Shown piece by piece: positions 1 through 6,849 of a stretch of DNA of 10,651 bases. The notes under the pieces are model-generated. The model saw only the letters and a program-made list of their open reading frames with translations. It was not told where the DNA came from and made no database searches. Both the position numbers and the translations under genes were made by a program. Source of the DNA: Lachnoclostridium sp. UBA1434 (GTDB lineage: Bacteria > Bacillota > Clostridia > Lachnospirales > Lachnospiraceae). Numbering within the stretch: the first letter of the stretch is position 1; every line of letters begins with the position of its first letter. The DNA is taken from contig DCTS01000113.1 in the NCBI GenBank assembly GCA_002329645.1, positions 648 to 11,298 on the forward strand, in the 5' to 3' direction.

Positions 1-2
1 CA

Positions 3-869
3 AGGCCGCAGGAGCTTAATGGACAGGAGATGGAGAAGCCTGTGGTTCCTCAGGGTATTATGACCAAGTGCCCAAGATGCGGCAAGCCCATATATACCAA
101 GCTTTTACTTAAGAACCTTAAGACGTGTGAATGCGGCTATTATTTCAAGGTGTCCGCTTATGAGCGCCTTGCCATGATTATTGATAATAATGATTTTAAG
201 GAATTTGATCCGCAGCTTTTTACAAGGGATCCTCTGGATTTCCCGGGATATGGTGACAAGCTGGTGAAGACCCAGCTGCAGACCGGCCTGGTGGACGGCC
301 TTGTGACGGGACTTGGGAGGATAGAAGGTGAGCCGGTTATGGTGGGTATAATGGATTCCTCCTTCTTTATGGGGAGCATGGGCACAGCTATAGGTGAAAA
401 GCTGACAAGGATGTTTGAGAGAGCCATAAAGGAACACCTGCCCGTAATTATATTCACGGCCTCGGGCGGAGCCAGAATGCAGGAGGGTATATTTTCACTT
501 ATGCAGATGGCAAAGGTAAGCGCAGCAGCGGCAAGGCACAGTGAGGAGGGTTTGCTGTATATAACAGTACTGACCGATCCTACCACAGGGGGCGTTACGG
601 CAAGCTTTGCAATGCTTGGGGATGTTATACTTGCCGAGCCCGGCGCTTTGATAGGGTTTGCAGGCCCAAGGGTAATCGAACAGACCATAGGGCAAAAGCT
701 CCCGGAGGGTTTCCAGAGGGCTGAATTTTTGCTTGAGCACGGCTTTGTGGACAGAATAGTCGAAAGACATGAGCTTAAATCAACGCTGGGAGCGCTGCTT
801 AAACTGCATAGACAGCATGATTTGCATAAGGCAGAAGCTATGGAATTGGCCGGCAATGAACCGGGATAA
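3..869 (+). CDS. accD: Acetyl-CoA carboxylase carboxyltransferase, beta subunit (5' end probably outside window)
   Basis: This is the beta subunit of the acetyl-CoA carboxylase carboxyltransferase, which with AccA moves the carboxyl group from carboxybiotin on AccB to acetyl-CoA to make malonyl-CoA in the cytoplasm. Counting from the first in-frame ATG at 30, an N-terminal zinc ribbon (Cys14, Cys17, Cys33, Cys35) is followed by a crotonase fold with [10 protein letters not shown] at 144-153 and [15 protein letters not shown] at 184-198. The frame is already open from base 3 (RPQELNGQE before that Met). The AGGAG before ATG 30 touches the ATG with no spacer, so the true start is probably upstream of the window. 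The second zinc knuckle reads C-E-C rather than the usual C-x-x-C. Length from Met30 (279 residues) is near the family norm. accA follows after 125 bp, as in clostridial fab-acc operons. Confidence 0.95.
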   Translation, partial: RPQELNGQEMEKPVVPQGIMTKCPRCGKPIYTKLLLKNLKTCECGYYFKVSAYERLAMIIDNNDFKEFDPQLFTRDPLDFPGYGDKLVKTQLQTGLVDGLVTGLGRIEGEPVMVGIMDSSFFMGSMGTAIGEKLTRMFERAIKEHLPVIIFTASGGARMQEGIFSLMQMAKVSAAAARHSEEGLLYITVLTDPTTGGVTASFAMLGDVILAEPGALIGFAGPRVIEQTIGQKLPEGFQRAEFLLEHGFVDRIVERHELKSTLGALLKLHRQHDLHKAEAMELAGNEPG

Positions 870-994
870 TAATACAGATGACTTGCAGAATCCTCCAATT
901 AATAGTAAACTTAGAATTCAAGATCAACCTTCCGTTATGGCTTATACAGCTGATTATTTAAGCCATGTAATTTGGATATTGAGAGGAGGGCATC

Positions 995-1780
995 ATGGAT
1001 ATTACGCCATGGCAAAAGGTAAAGCTTGCCCGAATGCCGGTAAGGCCAACGGGACTTGACTATATAACAAAACTCTTTGATGGCTTCCTTGAACTGCATG
1101 GGGACAGATTTTTCGGAGAAGATCGGGCTATTGTAGGAGGCCTGGCTTTTTTTGAGGAAATTCCCGTTACAGTTATAGCACAGCAAAAGGGAAGGAATAC
1201 TAAGGAGAACATAGCAAGGAATTTTTCCATGCCCCATCCTGAGGGTTACCGTAAGGCACTGCGTCTGATGAAGCAGGCGGAAAAGTTTAAAAGGCCTGTT
1301 ATATGCTTTATAGACACGCCGGGAGCATACTGCGGAATTGGCGCTGAGGAAAGAGGGCAGGGTGAGGCTATTGCTTCGAACCTTGCCGGAATGATGATGC
1401 TTAAGACGCCTGTTATCTCCATAGTTATATCCGAGGGCGGAAGCGGAGGCGCCCTGGCTCTGGGAGTATCGGACAGGGTATATATGCTTGAGCATGCAAT
1501 TTACTCCATCCTGTCTCCGGAAGGCTTCGCAAGTATTTTATATAAGGATGCCGCCAAGGCTGAGCAGGCGGCAAAGGATATGAAGCTGACGGCTCAGGAC
1601 CTGTATAAGTTTGGCATAATTGACGGCATCATACCCGAGCCTCCGGGCGGAGCTCATAATGATTATGAATTTGTTATGGATAGGGTCAGAAAAGTTCTAA
1701 AGGAGAATCTTGAGGAGCTGATAAGGAAGCCTGTTGACAGACTGCTTGAAGAACGATATGAAAAGTTCAGGAGACTGTAA
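995..1780 (+). CDS. accA: Acetyl-CoA carboxylase carboxyltransferase, alpha subunit
   Basis: This is the alpha subunit and partner of AccD in the malonyl-CoA-forming carboxyltransferase. The 261 residues cover the crotonase-type core: IAQQKGRNTKENIARNF at 61-77, DTPGAYCGIGAEERGQ at 107-122, EGGSGGALALG at 147-157, SPEG at 174-177 and EPPGGAH at 215-221. Compared with the E. coli protein (about 319 residues) it lacks roughly the first 60 helical residues; the same short form occurs in other Firmicutes such as streptococci. The start is well fixed: GAGGAGGG lies a few bases upstream and an in-frame TGA sits at 980-982. The 125-bp gap after accD is long for this operon and holds only a weak promoter-like pair (TTGCAG 883-888, 17 nt, TAAACT 906-911), which I do not call. 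DTPGAYCG has Cys where E. coli has Pro. Confidence 0.97.
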   Translation: MDITPWQKVKLARMPVRPTGLDYITKLFDGFLELHGDRFFGEDRAIVGGLAFFEEIPVTVIAQQKGRNTKENIARNFSMPHPEGYRKALRLMKQAEKFKRPVICFIDTPGAYCGIGAEERGQGEAIASNLAGMMMLKTPVISIVISEGGSGGALALGVSDRVYMLEHAIYSILSPEGFASILYKDAAKAEQAAKDMKLTAQDLYKFGIIDGIIPEPPGGAHNDYEFVMDRVRKVLKENLEELIRKPVDRLLEERYEKFRRL

Positions 1781-1789
1781 TTTATAATA

Positions 1790-1883
1790 AGGGAGTGCTG
1801 ATCAACTGTCTATGCTCCCTCCCGGGTACAAACTTTTCACTTGTCTGCCGGAAGGGAGAATAGACAGTTGAACAACACTCCTT
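1790..1883. repeat. Long imperfect inverted repeat (about 94 nt) between convergent genes
   Basis: The arms run from about 1790-1825 and 1848-1883. An 11-bp perfect core (TCAACTGTCTA at 1802-1812 against 1861-1871) is flanked outside by GGAGTG/CACTCC and inside by CTCCCT/AGGGAG and CCGG/CCGG, with only a few single mismatches. A small inner stem, ACAA/TTGT, closes a loop at about 1832-1840. It sits between the 3' end of accA and the 3' end of a minus-strand gene. No run of T follows on either strand, so it is not a typical rho-independent terminator. It could be a bidirectional transcript end, a protected RNA 3' end, or a small non-autonomous repeat of MITE or REP type. The structure is seen directly; its role is not known. 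Confidence 0.75.
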
Positions 1884-1938
1884 CTATGTCGTATAAAGCT
1901 GCCGTCAGCCTTAAATAATCTATAATAAGAGCTTACTT

Positions 1939-2685
1939 TTATTTTGATTTGCATTCCTGCCTTTTGTTTTGAATTGTTGATAACAGGCATATAAGGATGC
2001 ATAATATGATGAATTCCATCATCAGAAGCTCAAAGCTTAAGGCCAGATCGCTGTATGGCTGTCTAAGATTGTTGAAATCCAGATTGGGATATAAATAAAT
2101 CAGCAGCAGATAAGCTGCGTTTATTGCTCCGATAACAGTGCTGAGCCAGGGAAGCCTCTTAAGGTTGCTTGCAGCGTAGAAGGCAAGGAAGTAGGATATC
2201 AGGAATATAACAAGTCCGCTATCTCTGTTGAGATCCAGGGACTTAGTAGTAAGATAAAGGTAAGCGCCTCCGACTAAAGCCGTACCGATAAGTGACCAGG
2301 TCAGTCTGTCTTTGTGTCTTTCCTTGTTGTAGGATGCTATAAAGAACGGAGCCGTAATGAACAGCCACATAAGGTAGTTGAATAAATCGCTGGTTTCCCG
2401 GCCTATTGCTTTAAGCAATGCTGTAATGCCAAAAAGCAGGAATACGCCTGCCGGAAGCAGACGGGCAAGGATTTTAAAATTTTTATCTAAAGCTTTATTA
2501 TTTTCGGCTATGTAATCCAGGACAACCCCAAGTACTGCAAAGGGCACTATAAGGGTCAGCAGGTTGAGCTGTGTCTCAGGCACAAAGCCTTCCAGAATCA
2601 GATATACCGGTATCAGGACAATATATATTGCAACAAAGATGGAAGCCGACAGATGTCTTGCTGCGAACGAGAAAAATTTTTTCAT
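1939..2685 (-). CDS. Polytopic membrane protein of unknown function
   Basis: I do not recognise the family of this 248-residue protein. It is strongly hydrophobic, with about eight predicted membrane segments near residues 13-33, 40-60, 74-94, 101-119, 127-147, 156-173, 178-199 and 213-237, a short basic N-terminus (MKK) and a basic C-terminal tail (NKRQECKSK). No signal peptidase site, nucleotide-binding motif or obvious catalytic motif is visible. The start is supported by GGGAGGG about 8 nt upstream on the minus strand. It appears to be a single-gene transcript driven by the TTGCAA/TACAAT promoter in the divergent region, and it converges on accA. It could be a small transporter-like or envelope-associated protein, but nothing in the sequence decides this. 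Confidence 0.85.
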   Translation of the reverse strand: MKKFFSFAARHLSASIFVAIYIVLIPVYLILEGFVPETQLNLLTLIVPFAVLGVVLDYIAENNKALDKNFKILARLLPAGVFLLFGITALLKAIGRETSDLFNYLMWLFITAPFFIASYNKERHKDRLTWSLIGTALVGGAYLYLTTKSLDLNRDSGLVIFLISYFLAFYAASNLKRLPWLSTVIGAINAAYLLLIYLYPNLDFNNLRQPYSDLALSFELLMMEFIILCILICLLSTIQNKRQECKSK

Positions 2686-2719
2686 AGATTAACCCTCCCT
2701 GCTTTATACCTCCTGTGCT

Positions 2720-2752
2720 GCAGCCGTTCTTAACAGAAGTGGCTGCCTTTTT
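2720..2752 (+). terminator. Rho-independent terminator reading rightward, upstream of the acyltransferase promoter
   Basis: GCAGCC (2720-2725) pairs with GGCTGC (2741-2746), an inner TTCT/AGAA extends the stem, and CTTTTT follows. It would stop rightward transcripts arriving across the minus-strand gene, for example read-through from the acc operon, before the promoter at 2796. The same dyad lies at the predicted 5' end of the minus-strand transcript, where it would form a leader hairpin instead. Confidence 0.6.
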
Positions 2753-2780
2753 ATTGTACCTTATTTTACTATAATTGCAA
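2753..2780 (-). promoter_or_regulatory. Candidate promoter for the minus-strand membrane protein gene
   Basis: On the minus strand TTGCAA (2780-2775) and TACAAT (2758-2753) are separated by 16 nt. The predicted start of transcription is near 2746, which would place the GCAGCC...GGCTGC stem-loop at the very 5' end of a leader of about 60 nt. This is sequence-pattern evidence only. Confidence 0.5.
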
Positions 2781-2795
2781 ATAGTAATTTAGCTT

Positions 2796-2824
2796 TTGAC
2801 ATTTATATATATGTTGGTTAGAAT
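2796..2824 (+). promoter_or_regulatory. Sigma-A-type promoter for the acyltransferase-like gene
   Basis: A perfect -35 box TTGACA (2796-2801), 17-nt spacer and -10 box TAGAAT (2819-2824) lie in AT-rich DNA. Transcription would start near 2831, giving a leader of about 40 nt with AAGGGAG at 2853-2859 ahead of the ATG at 2870. Confidence 0.75.
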
Positions 2825-2869
2825 GTAATTATCATTCACCAGATAAGATAAGAAGGGAGCAACCCTGAT

Positions 2870-4132
2870 ATGGCACGCAGAAAGCCGGTTGAGTGGATAA
2901 GGCTTGACAATGCCGCAAAGATATTTCCCGCTAACAGCAATGAGAAGGATACCAAGGTATTCCGTTTTGTTTGCGAGCTTAATGACGAAGTTGACAGGAT
3001 GATTCTGGAGAATGCGCTTGATAAGACCTTGCAGCTATTCCCCTTTTACAAGAGCGTATTAAGGCGAGGTGTTTTCTGGTATTACTTTGAAAGCTCGGAG
3101 CTTAAGCCGGAGGTTAAGGAAGAAAGCAAGCTCCCCTGTGCAATGCTTTACCATAGGAACAGGAGGAACCTGCTGTTTGAAGTCACATATTACAAGAAGC
3201 GAATTAACCTTGAGGTTTTCCATTCCCTCTCCGACGGTACGGGGGCGCTGAGCTTCTTAAAAACCCTCCTTCATTATTATATAACTGAAAAGTACAGGGA
3301 GGATTTCGGAGATGACCCGCCTGTACCCGATTACGACGCTTCCATCAGCCAGAAGATGGACGACAGCTTTATGAAATTCTACAACGGGCAGAAGCTTTCG
3401 AGCAAGGTCAAGCTGACCAGGGCATACAGTATTAAGGAAAGACGGCCGATTGACAATCGCTTAAATATTATTGAGGGTGTCATGTCCGTAGGCGATGTTA
3501 TAGAGCTGGCCCACAAATATAACTCCACCATGACGATATATCTGACGGCTCTGTTTATAAAGGCTATATATCAGGAGATGCCTGTAAAAAGCAGAAGATA
3601 CCCCGTCGTTCTTTCGGTACCTGTAAATCTGCGCACTTATTTTCCTTCGGTTACGGCCAGGAATTTCTTCGGTACCATCAGTATAAAGTATGATTTTAGT
3701 AAGAACTCCGACAAGCTGGAGGATATTATTAATGAGGTCAAGGCAAGCTTTGAGCGGGAGCTTACCCAGGAAAAGCTGAGCGAGCATATGAACCGGCTCA
3801 TTGCTCTTGAGCATAATGCATTCATGAGGGTTGTTCCTCTTGCCATAAAGGACGTTGTCCTTATATTCGCCAATTATTTAAACAGCAGGGGCATTACCGC
3901 AACCCTGTCCAATGTGGGCAGGATTACCGTAGATGAAAAGCTGGAACCATATATTGGCATGTTTAACTGTTTTACCAGTGCAAGAAGGCCTCAGATAGCC
4001 ATATGCTCCTATAAGGACAAGCTGGTGGTCAGCTTTGCCTCGCCCTTTGAAAGCACCGATATACAGAAAAACTTCTACAGGTTTCTGACAGCCGAGGGAG
4101 TTAATATAACCATTTCAACCAATGCACGGTAA
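2870..4132 (+). CDS. Condensation / alcohol-acetyltransferase-like acyltransferase
   Basis: This 420-residue protein belongs to the chloramphenicol-acetyltransferase-like condensation superfamily, whose members move acyl groups from a thioester to a hydroxyl or amine. The family's catalytic signature HxxxDG is present as HSLSDG at 118-123, with His118 the expected general base. Other family-like elements are VPVNLRTYFP at 250-259, NFFGT at 265-269 and TLSNVG at 345-350. No signal peptide or membrane segment is apparent, so it is probably cytoplasmic or peripheral. The start has AAGGGAG about 10 nt upstream and a strong promoter at 2796. Clostridial genomes carry such genes, often labelled alcohol acetyltransferase, next to DUF6320 genes as here; the substrate is unknown. 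The protein ends with tandem stops TAA TAG, after which the same frame stays open for another 70 codons. Confidence 0.85.
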   Translation: MARRKPVEWIRLDNAAKIFPANSNEKDTKVFRFVCELNDEVDRMILENALDKTLQLFPFYKSVLRRGVFWYYFESSELKPEVKEESKLPCAMLYHRNRRNLLFEVTYYKKRINLEVFHSLSDGTGALSFLKTLLHYYITEKYREDFGDDPPVPDYDASISQKMDDSFMKFYNGQKLSSKVKLTRAYSIKERRPIDNRLNIIEGVMSVGDVIELAHKYNSTMTIYLTALFIKAIYQEMPVKSRRYPVVLSVPVNLRTYFPSVTARNFFGTISIKYDFSKNSDKLEDIINEVKASFERELTQEKLSEHMNRLIALEHNAFMRVVPLAIKDVVLIFANYLNSRGITATLSNVGRITVDEKLEPYIGMFNCFTSARRPQIAICSYKDKLVVSFASPFESTDIQKNFYRFLTAEGVNITISTNAR

Positions 4133-4135
4133 TAG

Positions 4136-4348
4136 CTTCAGCCACATAGGACAGAGATTACAACCGGCAACAACAGAAATTACGACCATGCCGACAGAAA
4201 CTACGACCATGCTGACAGAAACTACGATCATGCCGACAGAAACTACGACCATGCCGACAGAACTGTAACAGTGTCCGATATATTTAAACAAGTGTATAAC
4301 AGAAATAACTATATGATCCTGCGGGAGGAAGACAATGCAAAGATGTAA
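4136..4348 (+). other. Open frame with heptapeptide repeats following tandem stops; possible C-terminal tail or small gene
   Basis: In the same frame as the acyltransferase, directly after its TAA TAG, the sequence stays open for 70 codons to a TAA that overlaps the next gene's start. It would encode four NYDHADR-type heptads followed by TVTVSDIFKQVYNRNNYM and a charged end. There is no ATG, GTG or TTG before the repeats, so it would need stop read-through, a rare start (ATT at 4157 has a weak AGGA upstream), or it is a relic. The three base differences among the core codons of the repeat copies are all synonymous in this frame and change amino acids in the ATG-containing frame, while the third frame is closed. 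That favours past or present coding here. Confidence 0.35.
4170..4262 (+). repeat. 21-bp tandem repeat, about 4.4 copies
   Basis: Unit CCGACAGAAACTACGACCATG occurs at 4191-4211, 4212-4232 (two differences) and 4233-4253 (exact). A diverged copy precedes at 4170-4190 and the first nine bases of another follow at 4254-4262. The period is a multiple of three, so all frames are preserved. There are no spacers, which excludes a CRISPR array. Confidence 0.95.
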
Positions 4349-5000
4349 ATTATGCAAAGTGGATATAAGGGGCGACAACAATTACTGCCCTTTATGCGGA
4401 AGTATTCTGAGCGGGGATAAGGACAGCCGGGAAGCTGTGTTTCCGTATATACCGACAATATATCAGGAATTCAATATTTTCATCAGAATTATAATATTTG
4501 TATCAATTGCGGCAATCATCATCAGCTTTGCCATCAATCTGATTTTCACCAGGCAGTCACGGTGGTCGCTGCTAGTAGCCGGCGGCGTGGTATGTATGTG
4601 GGTAAGCCTGTTTTTCATAATACGCAAAAAGAACAACATACCTAAAACAATTGTATGGCAGGTATGCCTGTTAAGCATAATCTCTTACCTATGGGATTTG
4701 TCGATGGGCTGGCTGGGATGGTCACTCGATTATGTGATACCTGCGATATGTGTGGTTGCCATGATAGTTATGGCAATAGGGGCCAAGATTTTGAAGATCG
4801 GAGTCAGGGATCTGATTATATATATTCTTATTGATGCAATATTCGGACTGGTGCCGATCATTTTCATTCTGCTGGGATGGCTGAGGGTTTTATACCCTTC
4901 GGTGATATGCGTTGCGGTAAGTGCACTGTCGCTGTCGGCGCTTATCATATTCGAGGGGGATAATATGCGGTCAGAGCTGAATAAACGTATGCATATTTAG
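4335..5000 (+). CDS. DUF6320-like zinc-ribbon membrane protein
   Basis: This 221-residue protein has an N-terminal zinc ribbon (Cys4, Cys7, Cys18, Cys21; CKLC and CPLCG) followed by about six membrane segments near residues 48-71, 78-97, 104-122, 131-151, 159-181 and 186-207. The architecture and the position after an acyltransferase-like gene match what I remember as DUF6320; no biochemical function is known to me. The zinc ribbon would lie in the cytoplasm if the positive-inside rule is followed (RKK at 97-99). The start is supported by GGGAGGAA at 4323-4330. It is probably cotranscribed with the acyltransferase because no terminator or clear promoter lies in the 202-bp gap. The partnership suggests a membrane anchor or export partner for the acyltransferase product, which is inference. 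Confidence 0.8.
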   Translation: MQRCKLCKVDIRGDNNYCPLCGSILSGDKDSREAVFPYIPTIYQEFNIFIRIIIFVSIAAIIISFAINLIFTRQSRWSLLVAGGVVCMWVSLFFIIRKKNNIPKTIVWQVCLLSIISYLWDLSMGWLGWSLDYVIPAICVVAMIVMAIGAKILKIGVRDLIIYILIDAIFGLVPIIFILLGWLRVLYPSVICVAVSALSLSALIIFEGDNMRSELNKRMHI

Positions 5001-5124
5001 ATATTTTCAGGTAATTGCGAAACAATAGATCAATCTATAAATTCTTGCTTAGGGTGAATATAAGTAGGATTGCTAAGCTTTGCAATTATCTGTGATATAA
5101 ATCATATAAGGAAGGTTATTGCTT

Positions 5125-5886
5125 ATGAGTACATTTGTTTTGAAGATTATTGCGGTCGCTACTATGCTGATAGATCATATTGCGGCAGTGTTTTTTACGT
5201 ATGGCTCTCCAATATGGATTATTTGCCGTTCTATAGGGAGACTTTCCTTTCCGATATTTGCTTTTTTGATTGCTGAGGGCTTTCATCATACGAGTAATAT
5301 AAAGAAATACCTCACGCGTCTTGGTATTTTTGCCTTGATATCTGAGATACCCTTTGATATGGCATTTTATCATGATCATTATGGTTCGGATTTCATAAAG
5401 GACTTTAAGCTTGCGCTTTCAGGAAGCGACATTGCTCAGTCGGATGCTTTTATTAAAAATCTTTTATCCCACCAAAACATATTCTTTACATTGTTTTTGG
5501 GACTTTTGGCAATGTACCTTATGGGCATGGTAGAAAAAAAGTACAGCAAACAGGCATTAGCCATGAATGTACTGAACGCATTGATAACTTTAGGTTTTTG
5601 CGTATTTGCAGTTATCCTGCGTACGGATTATGATATGATAGGAATTCTCATTATTGTGGCCTTCTATCTGTTCAGGGGTAACAAGCTCCTTATAACAATC
5701 TCACTCCTGATTGCATGCGGTCCGTTGTTTGCAAACGGTAATATAACTATCCAAATATTTGCTGCCCTTGCAATGATACCAATTGCATTTTATAACGGGG
5801 AAAAGGGCAAGAGCTTTAAGTATTTCTTCTATGCGTTTTATCCCGTGCACCTGGTACTGTTGTTTTTAATTTACACACTGATATAA
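5125..5886 (+). CDS. TraX-family membrane protein (putative acyltransferase)
   Basis: This 253-residue polytopic protein resembles the TraX family, named after the F-plasmid protein required for N-acetylation of pilin and widespread on Firmicutes chromosomes. Family-like features are the DH pair at 17-18 within the first membrane segment, GRLSFPIFAFLIAEGF at 38-53, SEIPFD at 73-78 and about eight hydrophobic segments. The ATG at 5125 is chosen because AAGGAAGG at 5108-5115 lies 9 nt before it; a TTG at 5119 would be only 3 nt away. No conjugation gene is nearby, so pilin is an unlikely substrate. With an acyltransferase-like protein and a DUF6320-like protein just upstream, acylation of an envelope component is a reasonable guess. 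The 118 bp before it contain no terminator and only weak promoter-like sequence. Confidence 0.85.
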   Translation: MSTFVLKIIAVATMLIDHIAAVFFTYGSPIWIICRSIGRLSFPIFAFLIAEGFHHTSNIKKYLTRLGIFALISEIPFDMAFYHDHYGSDFIKDFKLALSGSDIAQSDAFIKNLLSHQNIFFTLFLGLLAMYLMGMVEKKYSKQALAMNVLNALITLGFCVFAVILRTDYDMIGILIIVAFYLFRGNKLLITISLLIACGPLFANGNITIQIFAALAMIPIAFYNGEKGKSFKYFFYAFYPVHLVLLFLIYTLI

Positions 5887-5979
5887 CTATTATAAGCTTG
5901 CCGAATGAAGATTAAGGCCGGCATATAACAGCTGCCGCCGATAATTAAGGCTTCATGGAAGTCCGGTTGGCATAAAAGG

Positions 5980-6168
5980 CTATATATCCTTGAAGCTTTC
6001 CTCCCCGGGAAGGTTATGTTCGTCGCGGCTGCCTACCTGGTTGTCAAGTCTTACGCTTTCTTCGGCAAAGGGATGCTTCTCGGGGAAATAGAGCCTTGCA
6101 TCAATTTCCGTTATACTTTTAGCCGAGGGGAAGCGGTAGCTTCTCTTTCTGTATGGTTCATAGAGCAT
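5980..6168 (-). CDS. Small hydrophilic protein of unknown function (62 aa)
   Basis: I do not recognise this family. The 62-residue protein starts with an aromatic, basic segment (MLYEPYRKRSYRFPSAKS) and continues with an acidic, charged stretch; there is no membrane segment, cysteine pair or repeat. The case for a real gene is an excellent ribosome binding site, AAGGAGG on the minus strand at 6182-6176, about 7 nt before the ATG, and an intergenic region upstream shared with the divergent DUF5721-like gene. No confident promoter can be picked in that AT-rich stretch. It converges on the TraX-like gene, and the 93 bp between them hold only a short CGGCA/TGCCG dyad and no clear terminator. Confidence 0.65.
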   Translation of the reverse strand: MLYEPYRKRSYRFPSAKSITEIDARLYFPEKHPFAEESVRLDNQVGSRDEHNLPGEESFKDI

Positions 6169-6290
6169 AATTAAACCTCCTTGATACAGATGTTTAATTT
6201 ATCAATATTATTGTTCTTAATTAATAAAAATATATTCAGGAAATTATTTTATCGGCATGGCGCCATAATAAATGAGCCTGGGAGATGCGT

Positions 6291-6788
6291 ATGATTTCAT
6301 TTTACATTAAGGAAGTTAAGCCTTTTATGGCAAAGCTGCTTACGGGCGGCACATTTGACAATCTTGTCTTAAAAAGTATGGAAATTCAGACATTTACGGA
6401 TTTTATAATATCGGGCAATTTTAACGAGCCGTATTTTACAAAGGAGGAGTTATCCGAAAGAGGCGACAGGCATTTTATACCATGGAGCGATGTCAGAGGA
6501 ATAGCTTATTCTATTATAAAGGGTAATAAAACCCCGCTAACACTTAAGCTTGTGCTCCAGCTTTCGCCGTCCGATGCCATCAGGCTGGTAAAGAACCGCG
6601 GTATAGGGCTTAAGGAGGAAGAAGTCGGCGGATTGTATATGAATATCCGTTTTGAGAAGGGCGAGCTCCATATCATAACAGGAGTTGCTATAAAGGCATT
6701 TACCATGGATAGGTCTCTGGAACAGGCATGGGATGATAGTGTAAGGCAATTTCTTGCCAAACAGGACATTAGCTTTGATGAGGAATAG
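6291..6788 (+). CDS. DUF5721-like protein of unknown function
   Basis: This 165-residue soluble protein resembles the clostridial DUF5721 family: an N-terminal MISFYIKEVKPFMAKLL, a central SIIKGNKTPLTLKLVLQLS around residues 82-100, GGLYMNIRFEKGELHIITG around 115-133 and an ending with SLEQAWDDSVRQFL around 142-155. No catalytic motif, membrane segment or cofactor site is visible and the function is unknown. The ATG at 6291 is preferred because GGGAG at 6280-6284 is 6 nt upstream; the in-frame ATG at 6285 directly abuts that site. A weak promoter candidate is TTGTTC (6211-6216), 16 nt, TATTCA (6233-6238). The gene ends only 27 bp before the CIRCE of htpG, with no terminator between, so some read-through into htpG is possible. 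Confidence 0.8.
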   Translation: MISFYIKEVKPFMAKLLTGGTFDNLVLKSMEIQTFTDFIISGNFNEPYFTKEELSERGDRHFIPWSDVRGIAYSIIKGNKTPLTLKLVLQLSPSDAIRLVKNRGIGLKEEEVGGLYMNIRFEKGELHIITGVAIKAFTMDRSLEQAWDDSVRQFLAKQDISFDEE

Positions 6789-6815
6789 GATAGTGTTGCA
6801 GAATAATTATGTTTA

Positions 6816-6842
6816 TTAGCACTCTATTAATAAGAGTGCTAA
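6816..6842 (+). promoter_or_regulatory. CIRCE operator (HrcA binding site), perfect match
   Basis: TTAGCACTC, nine bases, GAGTGCTAA: this is the exact consensus of the CIRCE element, at which HrcA represses chaperone genes until heat stress. It ends 7 bp upstream of the -35 box of the htpG promoter. In the classical groE and dnaK cases CIRCE lies downstream of or overlaps the promoter, so the position is unusual. No convincing promoter is seen upstream of it. Confidence 0.97.
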
Positions 6843-6849
6843 TTATGTC

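Noticed and set aside
158..898. Long minus-strand open frame opposite accD
   Set aside because: Mirror of a strongly supported accD; composition is what complementary codons of a real gene give, and no ribosome binding site is present.
883..911. Internal promoter between accD and accA
   Set aside because: The boxes match the consensus only partly and nothing else supports a separate accA transcript.
769..1059. + strand open frame of 96 codons spanning the accD end and accA start
   Set aside because: It overlaps both acc genes in another frame, has no ribosome binding site and no resemblance to the missing AccA N-terminus.
4170..4262. CRISPR array
   Set aside because: The repeats are directly adjacent with a 21-bp period and no spacers, and no cas genes are in the window.
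4115..4381. Valine/methionine-rich minus-strand frame over the 21-bp repeats
   Set aside because: It arises from the repeat period being a multiple of three; the copy differences are not biased to its third positions and there is no ribosome binding site.
5119..5124. TTG start for the TraX-like protein
   Set aside because: Only 3 nt from the Shine-Dalgarno, whereas ATG 5125 has a 9-nt spacing.
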